From CAYRLZ01 sp964425275 (GTDB lineage Bacteria > Hydrothermota > Tepidihabitantia > Tepidihabitantales > JBDRVQ01): a stretch of DNA of 58,347 bases. The stretch is taken from NCBI GenBank assembly GCA_964425275.1, contig CAYRLZ010000060.1, positions 1 through 58,347 on the forward strand, in the 5' to 3' direction. The notes under the pieces are model-generated. The model was not told where the DNA came from. It did not search any database and saw nothing but the letters and a program-made list of their open reading frames with translations. Each line of letters starts with the position of its first letter. Position 1 is the first letter of the stretch. Shown one piece after another: positions 35,418 through 43,162 of the stretch. Both the position numbers and the translations under genes were made by a program.

Positions 35418-36458
35418 TTATTCGGTGGTTGGTAAGAATAATTTAGCGTATCTTCGGATGTCCTCTAAGATCTTCCCCGCGCCCAGGACAACACAGTCTA
35501 CTGGATTCTGGGGGATATGAACCGCAAGACCGGTCTCTTCGGAGATGAGGGTATCAATCCCTTTCAATAAAGAACCACCGCCGGCCATATAGATACCCCG
35601 GTCAACGATATCCGCGGCCAGTTCCGGTGGTGTTCTCTCTAAGGCTTGTCTTATTGCGTCAATTATTAAAGAGATTGGTTCTTCTAAGGCCTCTCTGATT
35701 TTGGAGGCGGTGACCTTTATCGTCTTGGGGATTCCGGAGACTAAGTCCCGCCCCTTTACCTCGCATTGTTCATCTTCACCGGTGGCGTAGGCCGAGGCAA
35801 TTTTAATCTTAACCATCTCCGCCATCTGTTCGCCAATTATTAAGTTGTAATTCTTCTTCACATAGTTGATAATTGCCTCATCCATTTCATCACCCGCCAC
35901 CCTTATGGAGATGGCGTTGACGATGCCAGAAAGGGCGATGACAGCAATTTCGGTTGTCCCGCCACCGATGTCAATTATCATACTGCCGGTTGGGTCTTCA
36001 ACGGGTAGTCCGACGCCCAGGGCCGCAGCAATCGGTTCCGAGACGAGATAAATCTCTCGGGCACCACAGGCCTCTACCGAATCCCGAACCGCGCGCTTTT
36101 CGACTCCGGTAATTCCGGAGGGCACGCAGATAACAACCCTGGGTCGCACAAACATCCGTTTCTTTTGAACCTTTTGGATAAAATAATGGAGCATCACCTC
36201 AACTAGTGCAAAGTCAGCAATCACCCCATCTTTCATTGGTCTAATTGCCCGCATCCCTTCCGGGGTTCTACCGAGCATCTTCTTTGCTTCCAATCCGACC
36301 GCGACCGGTTTGTGGTCTCGTTCTTCAATGGCGACGATTGATGGCTCGCGCAGGAGAATTCCCTTTTCCTTCACATAGATGAGGGTAGAGGAAGTGCCCA
36401 GGTCAATTGCCAGGTCATTAGAAAACCTTTCCTTAATATCTTTAAATAGTCCAAGCAT
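35418..36458 (-). CDS. mreB: Rod-shape determining actin homologue MreB
   Basis: Actin-like filament protein guiding lateral wall synthesis. Product is 346 aa. Phosphate-1 loop AIDLGTSSTLIYV, IDIGGGTTEIAVI phosphate-2, and AGGGSLLKGID adenosine motif are all intact. First gene of mreBCD-mrdA-rodA-rlmN. The start is fixed by a promoter whose -10 is 6 nt upstream, which implies a leaderless message. Confidence 0.97.
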   Translation of the reverse strand: MLGLFKDIKERFSNDLAIDLGTSSTLIYVKEKGILLREPSIVAIEERDHKPVAVGLEAKKMLGRTPEGMRAIRPMKDGVIADFALVEVMLHYFIQKVQKKRMFVRPRVVICVPSGITGVEKRAVRDSVEACGAREIYLVSEPIAAALGVGLPVEDPTGSMIIDIGGGTTEIAVIALSGIVNAISIRVAGDEMDEAIINYVKKNYNLIIGEQMAEMVKIKIASAYATGEDEQCEVKGRDLVSGIPKTIKVTASKIREALEEPISLIIDAIRQALERTPPELAADIVDRGIYMAGGGSLLKGIDTLISEETGLAVHIPQNPVDCVVLGAGKILEDIRRYAKLFLPTTE

Positions 36459-36464
36459 TAGAAT

Positions 36465-36492
36465 AGAATAAGATAAATTTTTGATTTGTCAA
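36465..36492 (-). promoter_or_regulatory. mreB operon promoter, apparently leaderless
   Basis: On the minus strand TTGACA (36492-36487), a 16-nt spacer and TATTCT (36470-36465), with 6 nt to the ATG at 36458. A shared element (36504-36560) begins 11 nt beyond the -35. Confidence 0.75.
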
Positions 36493-36503
36493 CTACCCAA
36501 AAA

Positions 36504-36560
36504 GGTCGTGGTCAATATGTTCCTGAACGCTTTTAGAAGACTCTAAAATCTCCTCTTCCG
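36504..36560. repeat. Upstream element shared by the mreB and murA promoters
   Basis: About 55 nt here match 40445-40500 at the great majority of positions, including GTCAATAT, the hairpin TTTTAGA-AGAC-TCTAAAA at the same offset, and the tail TCCTCTT. Each copy lies just upstream of the -35 of a minus-strand cell-wall operon. It may be an operator, or a small dispersed repeat. Confidence 0.65.
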
Positions 36561-36960
36561 TAACTAAATAAAATATTAGGGGCGGAAATAGAATTCGTAA
36601 TCATCAGTCTGATGAGACCTCTCGACGAAGGGATTATCTTTTGGATGCCCTTTGCGGATAATCTTTCTTTCTACTCAACATAATTATAGACCAAAAATGG
36701 GCAAGCCTTCTTTTTCCAAAACCCGTTTCTTTGGAGATTTTCTAAAAGTGTCGGCCGGGCAAATTCTTATTAAGGTCTCCTTTTTGACGGTAAGATAAGG
36801 TTTTAAGATAAAAACCGCCATAACTTGCTGCCTCCTTAATTTGCGTAAAGAATGTTTTACTCTTAATCTTCATTTTAACCGATTGCCAATTGGCACTCCA
36901 TACCATCTTTATCTTATCCAAGATTTTATTGTAATCAAAGCATCATTATAGCCAAATGAA
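36561..36960. other. Intergenic stretch with a short palindrome and one weak minus-strand ORF
   Basis: It holds a 15-nt palindrome (TCATCAG-T-CTGATGA, 36601-36615) inside a TAATC/GATTA pair. On the minus strand, 36906-36742 encodes 54 codons starting MVWSANWQSVK; the frame is open a little further upstream. I cannot assign it and it has no ribosome site or promoter, so it may be a gene remnant or chance. The rest shows nothing I recognise. Confidence 0.35.
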
Positions 36961-36967
36961 AAAGAAC

Positions 36968-36995
36968 TTGACAAGCGGTTTTATTCTATTATAGT
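36968..36995 (+). promoter_or_regulatory. Promoter of tRNA-Leu
   Basis: TTGACA (36968-36973), a 16-nt spacer, TATAGT (36990-36995), and a start point a few bases before the tRNA at 37004. Confidence 0.8.
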
Positions 36996-37003
36996 GAGAG
37001 TAA

Positions 37004-37087
37004 GCCGAGGTGGCGGAATTGGCAGACGCGCTAGGCTCAGGACTTAGTGGGTTTCCACCCGTAGGGGTTCAAATCCCCTCCTCGGCA
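37004..37087 (+). tRNA. tRNA-Leu (anticodon CAG)
   Basis: Acceptor stem GCCGAGG pairs with CCTCGGC, discriminator A. The anticodon arm is CTAGG-CTCAGGA-CTTAG, with CAG at the anticodon. A class II long variable arm is present (GTGG-GTTT-CCAC), followed by the T-arm GGGG-TTCAAAT-CCCC. The 3' CCA is not encoded. It reads CUG codons. Confidence 0.95.
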
Positions 37088-37105
37088 GTCCGACGGCTAT
37101 AAGAT

Positions 37106-38071
37106 ATGCCTTTGCCTCATCCGTTGAATTTAGCCCAGAAGCCAACACCAATTCAGAGAATAGAATTCCATAATCTTTTCCTCCATATTAAGCGCGATGA
37201 TTTGACCGGTTTAATCACCTCGGGCAATAAGATAAGAAAGTTAGAATTTTTAATGAGCGACGCCTTAAATAAAAAGGCGCAGGTGATAATTACCTGCGGC
37301 AATATCCAGTCAAATCATGTTCGGGCAACTTTATATGTGGCAAATCTCTTAGGATTAAAAGGGGTAGCAATCCTTAAAGGCAAGCGGCCAGAAATCCCAG
37401 AGGGAAATACCTTCTTGGATTATCTCTTTACCGACGAAGTCTATTTCTTAAACGAAAGAGAATATGAGAGGCGCGAAGAATTGGCAAAGGCAATCGGCGA
37501 AGATTATAAAAAGAAAGGTCTTAATGCCTATTTCATTCCCACGGGCGGCTCCAATGGTATTGGTGCCCTCGGTTATCTAGGGGCGATGGAGGAGATGGTC
37601 GGTTATATAAAAGAGAATGGGATAGATGCTATCTTCTGTGCGGTCGGTTCGGGCGGAACTTATGCCGGACTGCTCATTGGTAAATATTCTTTTGATATCG
37701 CGGCACCAATCTATGGAATTCTCGTTGATGAAACCCGGGAGTATTTTTTGGCCAAGGTAAAGAATATAATTAAGGAAACCGAGATTATCTTAGAAAAGAG
37801 GTTAGATATTAGGGAAGAAGATATGGTTTTCATTGAGGGCTATAAAGGCGCTGGTTATGCGATTCCTTATAAAGAAGAGGTTGCGATTATCTGGGAACTG
37901 GCCAGGAAGGGTATCCTTTTAGACCCGGTCTATACGGGAAAGGCCTTTTATGGAATGATTAAAGAGAAGAATAATTTAGGTTATCATAATCCATTATTCA
38001 TCCATACCGGCGGGATATTTTCGCTTTTCGGGTTTAAGGAAGAAATTCTAAGATACAAACCATTAGGTTAA
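37106..38071 (+). CDS. D-cysteine desulfhydrase / ACC deaminase-family PLP enzyme
   Basis: Fold type II PLP enzyme, 321 aa. The PLP lysine is probably Lys42 in SGNKIRKLEF, with GNIQSNHVRAT forming the substrate loop and PTGGSNGIG / AVGSGGTYAGL binding the cofactor phosphate. C-terminal DPVYTGKAFYG and HTGGIFSLFGF match the DcyD/ACC deaminase group. Such enzymes either desulfurate D-cysteine or open the ACC ring; sequence alone does not decide, and D-cysteine desulfhydrase is likelier in a non-plant-associated bacterium. It begins 19 nt after the tRNA and has no clear ribosome site, so it may be read through from the tRNA promoter. Confidence 0.85.
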   Translation: MPLPHPLNLAQKPTPIQRIEFHNLFLHIKRDDLTGLITSGNKIRKLEFLMSDALNKKAQVIITCGNIQSNHVRATLYVANLLGLKGVAILKGKRPEIPEGNTFLDYLFTDEVYFLNEREYERREELAKAIGEDYKKKGLNAYFIPTGGSNGIGALGYLGAMEEMVGYIKENGIDAIFCAVGSGGTYAGLLIGKYSFDIAAPIYGILVDETREYFLAKVKNIIKETEIILEKRLDIREEDMVFIEGYKGAGYAIPYKEEVAIIWELARKGILLDPVYTGKAFYGMIKEKNNLGYHNPLFIHTGGIFSLFGFKEEILRYKPLG

Positions 38072-38083
38072 TTCTAACGGAGT

Positions 38084-39121
38084 TCAATTATCGCCTCTTA
38101 TTAAGCGGACAAACTCCTTAACTAATCGGCCCGCCTTCTCTTTTTTAATTATTTTGCCCTTCTGGAATATGACCCCACTGTTTCGGCCGCAGGCGATGCC
38201 ATAATCGGCTTGGGAGGCCTCACCTGGTCCATTCACCTCACAGCCCATCACGGCAATCCGTAAATACCTCTTTAAGTCCTTTAACTCCCGCTTAACTTCC
38301 TTAGCCACTTTAATTAAATTAACCTCACACCGGCCACAAGTTGGGCAGGAGATAAAGATTGGTTTTATTTGGCGTAATCCTAATCCTTGCAGAATCTCAT
38401 AAGCGGCATCTACCTCCAGAACCGAATCACCGGTTAAGGAGACGCGCATCGTGTCGCCGATTCCCTCTAAGAGAAGCGGGGCTAAGGAGAGGGCACTTCT
38501 TATTCCGCCTTCAAAAGGGAGCCCGGCCTCGGTTAAGCCCAGGTGAAGGGGGTAGGGATATTTCTCTGAGATTTTCCGATTGATTTCTATCAATTCCTGT
38601 GGGATGGTGGTCTTTGCCGAGATGACGATTAAGGAGAAATGGTTTTTTTCAAATTGGTTTACCACCTTATCTAATAGAGAAAAGAGTTTATCATGATAAG
38701 AACTGGTGCGGAAGGAACCGGTGTTTAAACCAATCCTTATCGGGATTTCCTTATCCCTTGCGAGCCGACATATTTCTCGCCACTTCCATTCTTCTTTTAT
38801 ATTGGCGGGGTTAATTCTTATTTTGTCAAGACCTCTTTTTATTCCTTCAATTGCCAATTGATAATTAAAATGGATATCGCCAACTAAAGGAAGAGTAGTT
38901 TTTGCCTTTATTTTTGGGATTGCCTCTAAGTCCTCTTCATCTTTTATTGCCAGTCGGCAGATTTCGCAATTGGCCAGTTCCAATCGCTTTATCTCTTTAA
39001 CTACCTTTAACCAGTTCGCGGTTTTTGATTTGGTCATTGATTGCACACGGATTGGGTTAAAATTGCCAATTTTTATCCGGCCGATTTTAATCTCCTTGGT
39101 CGGGCGACGTTTGCTCTTCAT
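38084..39121 (-). CDS. ispG: (E)-4-hydroxy-3-methylbut-2-enyl-diphosphate synthase
   Basis: Fe-S enzyme of the MEP isoprenoid pathway. Product is 345 aa from the ATG at 39121, one base after the murA stop; an in-frame extension to 39151 overlaps murA. It is the bacterial short form: TIM barrel (IRVQSMTKSKTAN, ADIHF-like VGDIHFNYQLA, KIRINPANI) and the 4Fe-4S domain with SCPTCGRC and GCEVNGPGEA. Co-transcribed with murA. Confidence 0.95.
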   Translation of the reverse strand: MKSKRRPTKEIKIGRIKIGNFNPIRVQSMTKSKTANWLKVVKEIKRLELANCEICRLAIKDEEDLEAIPKIKAKTTLPLVGDIHFNYQLAIEGIKRGLDKIRINPANIKEEWKWREICRLARDKEIPIRIGLNTGSFRTSSYHDKLFSLLDKVVNQFEKNHFSLIVISAKTTIPQELIEINRKISEKYPYPLHLGLTEAGLPFEGGIRSALSLAPLLLEGIGDTMRVSLTGDSVLEVDAAYEILQGLGLRQIKPIFISCPTCGRCEVNLIKVAKEVKRELKDLKRYLRIAVMGCEVNGPGEASQADYGIACGRNSGVIFQKGKIIKKEKAGRLVKEFVRLIRGDN

Positions 39122-39122
39122 T

Positions 39123-40385
39123 TTATTCTCTAACCCGTTGGATATTGGCACCGAGGGAATTTAATTTTTCTTCCAGGTTTTCATAACCGCGGTCTAAATG
39201 ATAGATCCGAGAGATGACTGTCTCCCCTTTTGCCGCAAGACCGGCAATGACCAAACAGGCACTGGCCCTTAAATCAGAAGCCATAACCGGTGCCCCGGAC
39301 AATTTTGCCACGCCATCAATTATTGCGGTATTGTCGGTTATGGTAATCTTTGCTCCGAACCGCTGCAGTTCAACCGCGTGCATCAGGCGGTCCTCAAATA
39401 TCGTCTCGGTTATCACACTCCGCCCTTGGGCCGTAGTTAAAAGCGCCATAACCTGGGCCTGCATATCGGTCGGGAAACCGGGATAAGGGGCAGTAGTAAT
39501 GGTCGTCGGTTTAAGTTCCTGGGATACGGCCACCCTGATTTTATCTTTATCTTCTTCTACCTTGACACCGCATTCTCTTAATTTCACCAGGACCGTGGTT
39601 AAGTGCTCCGGGAGGCAATTTTCAATCTCAATCTCTCCCTTGGTTATTGCTGCGGCACAGGCAAAGGTTCCGGCTTCAATCCGGTCGGGAATTGGCTGAT
39701 ATTCCACACCTTCCAATCTTTTACTGCCAGTGACTTCTATCCTGAGTGTCCCGGCACCACTTATCTTTGCCCCCATCTTATTTAAGAAATTTGCCAGGTC
39801 AACAATCTCCGGCTCACAGGCGGCACCATAGATTACCGTCTTGCCACAGGCCAAGGTTGCCGCCATTAGACAATTGGCGGTAGCACCGACCGAAGTCCCC
39901 TTGGCTCCTTCTAAGCATAGTTCCGCGCCCATTAACTGACGGGTCTCACTAATCACATAACCACCTTCTACCTTAATATCGGCACCTAAGGCTTGTAGCC
40001 CCTTTAAATGCAAATCTACTGGACGGGGACCAATGGCACAGCCACCAGGTAAAGAGACCTTTGCCCTTTTATACTTTGCTAAAAGTGGTCCTAAAACAAA
40101 AAAACTGGCCCGCATCTGGCGCACGATTTCATAACCAGCGCAGAGGTTATCTATCTTAGAGGCATCAATGATTAGGTCTTTATTTTCTCTCCTAATTTTT
40201 ACCCCGAGGGAGGTGAGGAGATTAATCATTGTTTTCACATCAACCAGATTGGGAACATTGCGCAGGCGGACCGGTGAATCGGCAAGGAGTGATGCCGCCA
40301 TTAATGGCAAAATAGAATTCTTGGCGGTAGAGACTCGGACCTTTCCCTTTAACCGGGTTTCTCCTTTAATAACAAACTTATCCAT
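39123..40385 (-). CDS. murA: UDP-N-acetylglucosamine 1-carboxyvinyltransferase
   Basis: First committed step of peptidoglycan synthesis. Product is 420 aa. STAKNSILPLMAAS holds the conserved Lys-Asn, and the catalytic loop is LPGGCAIGPRPVDLHLKGL with Cys in the usual position (fosfomycin target). YPGFPTDMQAQVMAL and EDRLMHAVELQRFGA also match MurA. The start codon lies close to a weak TTGACT promoter (-35 at 40418-40413), again without a ribosome site. Confidence 0.96.
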   Translation of the reverse strand: MDKFVIKGETRLKGKVRVSTAKNSILPLMAASLLADSPVRLRNVPNLVDVKTMINLLTSLGVKIRRENKDLIIDASKIDNLCAGYEIVRQMRASFFVLGPLLAKYKRAKVSLPGGCAIGPRPVDLHLKGLQALGADIKVEGGYVISETRQLMGAELCLEGAKGTSVGATANCLMAATLACGKTVIYGAACEPEIVDLANFLNKMGAKISGAGTLRIEVTGSKRLEGVEYQPIPDRIEAGTFACAAAITKGEIEIENCLPEHLTTVLVKLRECGVKVEEDKDKIRVAVSQELKPTTITTAPYPGFPTDMQAQVMALLTTAQGRSVITETIFEDRLMHAVELQRFGAKITITDNTAIIDGVAKLSGAPVMASDLRASACLVIAGLAAKGETVISRIYHLDRGYENLEEKLNSLGANIQRVRE

Positions 40386-40444
40386 CCCCTATTTTCATAA
40401 AAAAATAAGATTAGTCAAGGAAGGGGGGTAGATTATTCACCGGC

Positions 40445-40500
40445 GGTCATAGTCAATATCTCCCTTGCGGTTTTTAGAAGACTCTAAAACTCCTCTTTGG
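40445..40500. repeat. Second copy of the mreB/murA shared upstream element
   Basis: Matches 36504-36560, including GTCAATAT, TTTTAGA-AGAC-TCTAAAA (hairpin at 40472-40489) and TCCTCTT. It starts 26 nt outside the murA -35. Just beyond it, a perfect 10-bp tandem duplication (TAATGCCTCG twice) lies near 40529-40548. Confidence 0.65.
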
Positions 40501-40561
40501 ATCGCCCAATCACCAAGCAAAGACCTTTAATGCCTCGTAATGCCTCGCGGAAATCACCACC

Positions 40562-40641
40562 AGAAAGCCCCTGCTTTCTTTAGAGGTTTAAGGTATAAAA
40601 TCATATTTTATGCCCCTGTGCCGGTTTTTATCACAAAAACC
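40562..40641 (+). other. Three consecutive perfect hairpins preceding array 3
   Basis: AGAAAGC-CCCT-GCTTTCT (40562-40579), ATAAAAT-CAT-ATTTTAT (40595-40611) and GGTTTTT-ATCAC-AAAAACC (40623-40641). Each stem is 7 bp with no mismatch. The third ends 8 nt before the first repeat unit. They could be the folded start of a transcript that includes the array, but they are not seen in front of copies 1 or 4. Confidence 0.5.
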
Positions 40642-40649
40642 TGATTTTC

Positions 40650-40865
40650 AATTAGACTTGGAATTAGAAAGAGAATTAGAGAGAGAATTACTAACCCAAT
40701 TAGTTAAAGAATTAGTCTGACAATTAGACACTTAATTACCCTTTCGGTTTGGCAGAGGATTAGTTAGAGAATTAGACAGTAAATTAGGCATTCAATTAGG
40801 CTGGGGATTACGTAAAGAATTAGATAATAAATTAGACCCAAAAGGCAACCCAGAGGGCTACCCCC
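40650..40865 (+). repeat. 12-nt periodic degenerate repeat array, copy 3 (AATTAG core)
   Basis: Eighteen 12-nt units, starts 40650, 40662 ... 40854, most beginning AATTAG or GATTAG followed by six free positions. The register holds through the degenerate units and into TATCTTT at 40866. It lies in a divergent intergenic region between murA and the tlpA-like gene. It aligns unit by unit with copy 4, sharing GACACTTAATTA and CCCAGAGGGC. Confidence 0.92.
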
Positions 40866-40953
40866 TATCTTTCTTAAAAAATCAAATAAGTTATGTTAAA
40901 TCAAAGACTTAGGAGTAAAAATCGGACCTTGAAAACTATAACTATTGTTATAG
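40866..40953 (+). repeat. Downstream module of array copy 3
   Basis: TATCTTT at 40866, the 25-nt box at 40887-40911 (TAAGTTATG ... CTTA) 21 nt later, then a hairpin CTATAAC-TATT-GTTATAG at 40936-40953. Order and spacing match copy 1. The tlpA-like promoter begins about 50 nt further on. Confidence 0.75.
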
Positions 40954-41005
40954 AACTTTTGTTCGGGTCGTAATTAATATGTTTCCCTTGTGGTATGTGG
41001 ATATC

Positions 41006-41034
41006 TTGACAAGGGGAAAAATTTCCTCTATTAT
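41006..41034 (+). promoter_or_regulatory. Promoter of the tlpA-like operon, apparently leaderless
   Basis: TTGACA (41006-41011), a 17-nt spacer, TATTAT (41029-41034), then only six T/A bases before the ATG at 41041. There is no room for a ribosome site. Confidence 0.83.
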
Positions 41035-41040
41035 ATTTTT

Positions 41041-41544
41041 ATGAAAATCCCCAAACTTATTTATCTTTTTTTCTTTGCCCTGGTATTTGTCTCGGCGCAG
41101 AAGATTGAGACAAAGAGAGCAAAAAATTTCACCCTACCTAATATTGAGAAACAAAGGGTTACCCTTGACTCCTGCCTAAAGAAAGGTCCGGTCTTCATCA
41201 GTTTCTGGGCACTTTGGTGCAAACTCTGTATTGACGAACTGGATGCCTTTAAGGCCGTCTATGAGGAATTTGAGACCTTAGGACTTCAGGTCTTGGCGAT
41301 TTCCGAAGATGGTCCGCAAGCGACCGGAAAGATAAAGCCTTTTATCACTAATAGAAAGTGGCGCTATAATGTCCTCTTAGACCCAACGAATAAGGTGAAA
41401 AACTTATATGCGGTTAAGACAATGCCGACCAGTTTTTTGATTGATAAAAGTGGCCATATTGTCTATCAGCATACCGGATACAAAAAAGGCGATGAGAACA
41501 AAATAAGAGAAAAAATAAAGGCAATGTTTGAAAAGACTGAATGA
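41041..41544 (+). CDS. Exported TlpA/ResA-like thiol-disulfide oxidoreductase
   Basis: 167 aa from the ATG at 41041, fixed by the promoter; an in-frame extension to 40990 would overlap the promoter. Signal peptide residues 1-19 (LFFFALVFVSAQ). Thioredoxin fold with the redox pair Cys60-Cys63 in FWALWCKLC, FISFWA strand, and the cis-Pro loop MPTSFLID. It would act outside the inner membrane. It overlaps the barrel gene by 4 nt (ATGA), and the operon continues with a CxxC mini-protein and a ferredoxin membrane protein, suggesting one electron path. Confidence 0.88.
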   Translation: MKIPKLIYLFFFALVFVSAQKIETKRAKNFTLPNIEKQRVTLDSCLKKGPVFISFWALWCKLCIDELDAFKAVYEEFETLGLQVLAISEDGPQATGKIKPFITNRKWRYNVLLDPTNKVKNLYAVKTMPTSFLIDKSGHIVYQHTGYKKGDENKIREKIKAMFEKTE

Positions 41545-43022
41545 AGATTGGCTTAAAAAATTCCCATTTACTCTTTGCCTTTTTTTCCTTAGCGCCTTTT
41601 CTCTTTGCTCAGGAAGAATCACTTCCGGTTGTTGAGCCACCCGTTGGCTTAAATATATCTGGTTCAACCAAAACCGAATACTGGTTCTGGCTCGGAAAAG
41701 ATAGTCTAACTCGTAAAACCGAGCATTTTGAGACGAATACCTCACTCATTATTAATTACGAAAATTTTAATCTTATGGGAAATCTCTTTCTCTACGAACC
41801 TTCCCGTCCTAAGAACCCCTTACGATTGCTCGGCGGGAGTTTTGCCTACCGGACCCCTTCAATAGAACTCACCTTGGGTGATTTCTATTCCCTTTTCGGC
41901 CGAGGACTCTGTCTCCGCTCCTATTACGATGAGAATTTTCGTTATGACAAAAGACTTTTTGGCTTTCTCGCCTGGGGTGAGTTTAAGGGGCAGGAAATCC
42001 GGATCCTATCGGCTCGTCCCCAAAATATTATCTTCCGCGAAAATACCTATTCCTTGGAAAACGATACTACGGATTTATTGAGAGGGGTTGAGTTTAGTTC
42101 TTCTTTAATTCCCTATTTAGAATTGAGCGGACGTTATGTCCGTCTCAATAAGGAAAAAGACCTAACCCCCCAGGCATTTACTGAAATCTTTGGTCCGGGT
42201 CTTTTGCTTAATTACAAATCTCTTGAGTTCTATTATGAATATGCCCACAAGTTGCAGACCCGGGAGATAGTTGGCGGTCGTAAAAAAGGAAAGGGGCATT
42301 ACTTAACCCTCTCTTTTTCTTCGGCGCTCTTTGGCATTCTCTTAGAATATGAGGATTATGATTCAATTGACCTCGGGGGAACCGGATTCCGATATAATGA
42401 CCCACCGACACCAATCAAGAAAGGGATTTCCATCAATCGGGGAACCGATGAACGGGGCTTTGGCATAAATCTCCATTCATCGCTATCCTCTCTAAGATTA
42501 GAGGGAAACTATGCCTGGTTTTATACCCACAAAAAAGATAAGGGGATAAGGGAGATTCTGGGAAAGGCCGAGGTGGATTTCTTTAACCAATTTACACCGG
42601 TATTTACCTTTGAGCATCTAAAGACCACAGGGATTGAGGAAGGGAGTGTCTTCCGTCAAGAATGGAAGCCAGGGGTAGAGGTTAGTTTTAATCTGGGGGA
42701 GAAAAATTTTAAACTGGAAGGAAATGTAAATTTTGTCCGGGAAGGCAATACTTCTTACCAGGAAAGACAGTATTCTTTGTCGAGTGATGTCTTGCCAATT
42801 CTCTCTCTCAGTTTTTCCTCAGAAGAGGCAACCAAGGGAGTAAAGCGGTATGATTATCAAAAAAGATGGTTAATCGCTGAAGGCACTTTAACCTTAACCG
42901 ATAATTTATCTTTAAGGTTGCGCCTCGGACAAGAAAAGGGTGGGCTGGTCTGTTCCGGTGGTGTCTGTCGCTATGAACCGCCATTCTTTGGAATAAAGTC
43001 AGTTTTATTGATGCGCTTTTAG
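41541..43022 (+). CDS. Outer-membrane beta-barrel protein, DUF6029-like
   Basis: 493 aa with a signal peptide ending LFAQ. Nearly the whole length is amphipathic strands with aromatic girdles (LTLGDFYSLFGRGLCLRSYYD, YFEYAHK-like EFYYEYAHKLQT, FFGIKSVLLMRF at the C-terminus with terminal Phe), which is typical of a large barrel. It resembles the DUF6029 family found in Bacteroidetes-type genomes next to TlpA proteins. It may transport or anchor something for the redox proteins encoded beside it. No catalytic motif is seen. Confidence 0.75.
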   Translation: MKIGLKNSHLLFAFFSLAPFLFAQEESLPVVEPPVGLNISGSTKTEYWFWLGKDSLTRKTEHFETNTSLIINYENFNLMGNLFLYEPSRPKNPLRLLGGSFAYRTPSIELTLGDFYSLFGRGLCLRSYYDENFRYDKRLFGFLAWGEFKGQEIRILSARPQNIIFRENTYSLENDTTDLLRGVEFSSSLIPYLELSGRYVRLNKEKDLTPQAFTEIFGPGLLLNYKSLEFYYEYAHKLQTREIVGGRKKGKGHYLTLSFSSALFGILLEYEDYDSIDLGGTGFRYNDPPTPIKKGISINRGTDERGFGINLHSSLSSLRLEGNYAWFYTHKKDKGIREILGKAEVDFFNQFTPVFTFEHLKTTGIEEGSVFRQEWKPGVEVSFNLGEKNFKLEGNVNFVREGNTSYQERQYSLSSDVLPILSLSFSSEEATKGVKRYDYQKRWLIAEGTLTLTDNLSLRLRLGQEKGGLVCSGGVCRYEPPFFGIKSVLLMRF

Positions 43023-43024
43023 AA

Positions 43025-43162
43025 ATGAGGCGGTGGCAATTTTTAATTTTTCTTTCCTTAGGAGTGTTATTACTGGCACTTGGCCTTTTTTCTTCTGGTT
43101 TTATTGAGGTTTTTAAGGCGGGTTCTCTGCTCTGTCTCTCCTGTATGGGACTTGGATTATGA
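43025..43162 (+). CDS. 45-aa membrane mini-protein with a C-terminal CxxC
   Basis: Too short for most gene callers. ATG at 43025, 2 nt after the barrel gene stop, and its TGA overlaps the next ATG (ATGA at 43159-43162), so it is placed as a coupled gene between two genes of the operon. The product has a basic N-terminus (MRRW), one transmembrane helix (about 6-25) and a tail GSLLCLSCMGLGL with Cys37-x-x-Cys40. It could be a redox or metal relay subunit of the neighbouring ferredoxin protein. Function unknown. Confidence 0.75.
   Translation: MRRWQFLIFLSLGVLLLALGLFSSGFIEVFKAGSLLCLSCMGLGL

Noticed and set aside
36595..36640. Possible hammerhead ribozyme (CTGATGAG ... CGAAG)
   Set aside because: CTGATGA belongs to the palindrome TCATCAG-T-CTGATGA. 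The segment up to GAA does not form a proper stem II, GAA is followed by G rather than A, and the flanks TAATC/GATTA pair with each other, which a hammerhead core does not allow.
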